Positions 62,491 to 64,000 of a stretch of DNA of 64,000 nt are shown here, one piece after another. This stretch comes from DASSFG01 sp035550375. GTDB lineage: Bacteria > Planctomycetota > Planctomycetia > Pirellulales > JAICIG01. The number at the start of each line of letters is the position of its first letter. Position 1 is the stretch's first letter. The DNA is taken from positions 1 to 64,000 of the forward strand of contig DASZPH010000028.1 in the NCBI GenBank assembly GCA_035550375.1, written 5' to 3'. The notes under the pieces are model-generated. The model was not told the origin of the DNA and did no database searches. It worked only from the letters and a program-made list of their open reading frames with translations. Made by a program: the position numbers and the translations under genes.

Positions 62491-63630
62491 ATGCCACTCA
62501 AGAATCATTCGAGAAATCGTTGCCTGTTCGTCATCCTTGCCGCCTTTGCGTGCGTTCAAGGCCGTCCGTCCTTCACCCGCGCCGACGAACCCGCCCCGAA
62601 GGACCTCGCCCGGATCGTCGATAAGGGCATGGATTATCTGCGGCTCAAGGGGCAGGCTGAGGATGGTTCGTTCACCAAACGCGCCGGGCCGGGAGTCACT
62701 TCGCTGGTGGCCACGGCCGCCCTGCGCAACGGCCGCACGCCGCGCGACCCCGTCGTCGCCAAAAGCCTGAAAAACCTGGAAACCTTCGTGCAGCCCGACG
62801 GCGGCATTTACGCCCCCAACAGCCGGGTCCCGAACTATGAGACCTGCTTGTCGATTGTTTGCTTCCAAGCAGCCAACGGCGACGGTCGCTACGACGAAGT
62901 GGTCAAGAAGGCAGACGCCTACATCAAGGGACTGCAAAAGGACAGCGACGAAGGCAAAGACGAATCCGATCCGGCCTTCGGCGGCGCCGGCTACGGCAAG
63001 CAGGGCCGCCCGGATCTTTCCAACACGCACTTCTTGATCGAGGCGCTACGCGCCGCCGGCAACGGTCCCGAGGACGAGTCGATGAAGAAGGCGCTGATCT
63101 TCGTCTCGCGTTGTCAAAACCTGGAATCAGAACACAACGCCACGCCTTTTCCCGCCAAGAACCCCGACGGAGGCTTTTACTACACGCCCGTGGGCGAAGG
63201 GTCCAGCCCGGCGGGCAATACCGCGAACGGCGGACTGCGCAGTTACGGCGCCATGACGTATGCCGGGCTGAAGAGCATGGTCTTCGCGGGCGTCGGGCCG
63301 GACGACCCGCGCGTCAAGGCGGCCGTGGAATGGGCGAGGAAGCACTACACGCTCACGGAAAATCCGGGGCTGGGCGAGGCCGGGCTCTACTACTACTACC
63401 ACCTGTTTGCCAAGGCGCTCGACGCGATCGGCGAGGACGAGTTCGTCGACGCCGACGGCGCCCGCCACGACTGGCGGCAAGAACTCGTCGCCGAGCTCGG
63501 CCGTCGGCAGCAACCGGACGGCTCGTGGATCAACACCGACAGCCGCTGGCTGGAGGGTGACCCGAACCTGTGCACGGGGTTCGCCCTGCTCGCGCTGAGC
63601 TACTGCCGGCCGAAAGAGGCGAGCAAGTAG
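62491..63630 (+). CDS. Exported prenyltransferase/squalene-cyclase-type repeat protein
   Basis: A 379-residue protein with a signal peptide (NHSRNRCLFVILAAFACVQG). The rest is an alpha/alpha toroid of the prenyltransferase/squalene oxidase repeat type. Repeats show the QxxDGSF/W lines: LRLKGQAEDGSFTKRAGPGV, LETFVQPDGGIYAPNSR, AKNPDGGFYYTPV and GRRQQPDGSWINTDSRWLEG. It has no DxDD or other terpene-cyclase catalytic motif and is exported, so it is probably not a real cyclase. Planctomycetes have many such secreted proteins of unknown role. ATG 62491 gives the signal peptide. Confidence 0.83.
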   Translation: MPLKNHSRNRCLFVILAAFACVQGRPSFTRADEPAPKDLARIVDKGMDYLRLKGQAEDGSFTKRAGPGVTSLVATAALRNGRTPRDPVVAKSLKNLETFVQPDGGIYAPNSRVPNYETCLSIVCFQAANGDGRYDEVVKKADAYIKGLQKDSDEGKDESDPAFGGAGYGKQGRPDLSNTHFLIEALRAAGNGPEDESMKKALIFVSRCQNLESEHNATPFPAKNPDGGFYYTPVGEGSSPAGNTANGGLRSYGAMTYAGLKSMVFAGVGPDDPRVKAAVEWARKHYTLTENPGLGEAGLYYYYHLFAKALDAIGEDEFVDADGARHDWRQELVAELGRRQQPDGSWINTDSRWLEGDPNLCTGFALLALSYCRPKEASK

Positions 63631-63768
63631 AACAAGTAGGGTGGGACGAGGGAACGCGAATCCCACCAGTCGCGTTGCACGGCCGCGCATCCGCGCGGCC
63701 GTGATCTGGCCGCCTCCTGCACCGCGGTTGGTGGGACTCATTCATGCGTCCCACCCGACGGCGCCCGT

Positions 63769-64000
63769 TTACGCCACCTCGTCCAGGAACCGGCTTAGCG
63801 CCACGTCGAGCTTGTCGGGCGTTTCGTAGGTGCCCGCCGCAAGCTGGGCGCGAATCGAGTTCACGCGATCCTGGCGGATGTCGGGGGCCTGATTCGCCAG
63901 ATCGACGAGCCGGCCCGCGTCCGAAATCTGAAGCTCGTCCTGTGGGCCCGCGACGGTGCTTGTTTGGCCCGCGGGGGCGCTGCGTAGGTGAGGCGAGCTG
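63769..64000 (-). CDS. FlgM-like anti-sigma-28 factor (C-terminal part, cut by window edge)
   Basis: The minus strand from the right edge reads continuously for 76 codons to a TAA at 63769. The translation ends with QISDAGRLVDLANQ, IRQDRVNSIRAQLAAGTYET and PDKLDVALSRFLDEVA. This matches the C-terminal FlgM domain that binds the flagellar sigma factor (FliA), including the RV..IR..I..GTY...D..A..L pattern. The start lies beyond the window. FlgM holds sigma-28 inactive until the flagellar hook is complete. No flagellar gene is in view. Confidence 0.75.
   Translation of the reverse strand, partial: SSPHLRSAPAGQTSTVAGPQDELQISDAGRLVDLANQAPDIRQDRVNSIRAQLAAGTYETPDKLDVALSRFLDEVA

Overview
The window looks like a chromosomal segment of a planctomycete, probably a member of the Pirellulales. 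It is GC-rich and carries many hallmarks of that phylum. These include secretin-N-like proteins without a barrel, CRTAC1/ASPIC proteins, TAT-exported Gfo/Idh and sugar-isomerase enzymes, an FHA-GAF-AAA sigma-54 activator, and a DUF11/DUF4214 surface protein. There are also small membrane proteins starting with a QFSL-type motif and a RimK-type ligase of the kind found with H4MPT-linked C1 metabolism. The assignment is an inference from gene content; there is no rRNA gene in the window.

Layout. 0.1-4.8 kb: an unknown gene, then the ribosome genes der and rlmL. 5.0-9.6 kb: a HEAT lipoprotein, then a tight trio of a UnbV/CRTAC1-like secreted protein, a UnbU-like membrane protein (ATGA overlap) and a TVP38/TMEM64 protein. 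9.9-15.2 kb: a secretin-N-like exported protein, a RimK-like ATP-grasp ligase and a NagB-like isomerase with its own terminator. 15.3-21.1 kb: an HtrA protease, an acidic lipoprotein, a fatty-acid hydroxylase, a GT2-TPR glycosyltransferase and an MtfA-type peptidase. 21.3-29.9 kb: an envelope export locus, with an HlyD adaptor divergent from a membrane-anchored TPR protein and an RND permease, and a convergent porin preceded by a small exported protein.

30.8-36.4 kb: a tRNA-Arg(UCU) gene and two further partial copies of its 3' end. Each copy is followed by sequence resembling the extreme 3' end of an integrase gene. I read this as the scar of repeated integration at one tRNA. Between the copies lie a 16-TPR exported protein and a DUF11/DUF4214 surface protein. 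36.8-41.9 kb: accessory small genes, including an internally duplicated HTH-like protein, two small membrane proteins, a cupin, and a gene-poor stretch holding two orphan intrinsic terminators. 42.2-50.8 kb: an outer-membrane pore-like protein, a TAT-exported sugar isomerase/oxidoreductase pair (translationally coupled), a variant prepilin peptidase, xylA, a fused amino-acid ABC binding protein/permease and a GNAT enzyme. 50.8-55.7 kb: an M16 protease, then uppS and cdsA (lipid carrier and phospholipid synthesis). 55.8-60.3 kb: a sigma-54 activator and an ECF sigma / anti-sigma-like / double-PDZ operon. 60.4-64 kb: a protein with internal secretin-N duplications, a prenyltransferase-repeat protein, and the C-terminus of a FlgM-like anti-sigma factor cut by the window edge.

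Short palindromic dispersed repeats of several families lie between genes, and one has apparently supplied the C-terminus of the prepilin peptidase gene. I found no CRISPR array, no intact transposase and no complete integrase. The observations I consider most worth checking are the UnbV-UnbU-TVP38 trio, the nested tRNA-Arg scars, the orphan-terminator region near 40.2-41.0 kb, and several proteins built by internal duplication.
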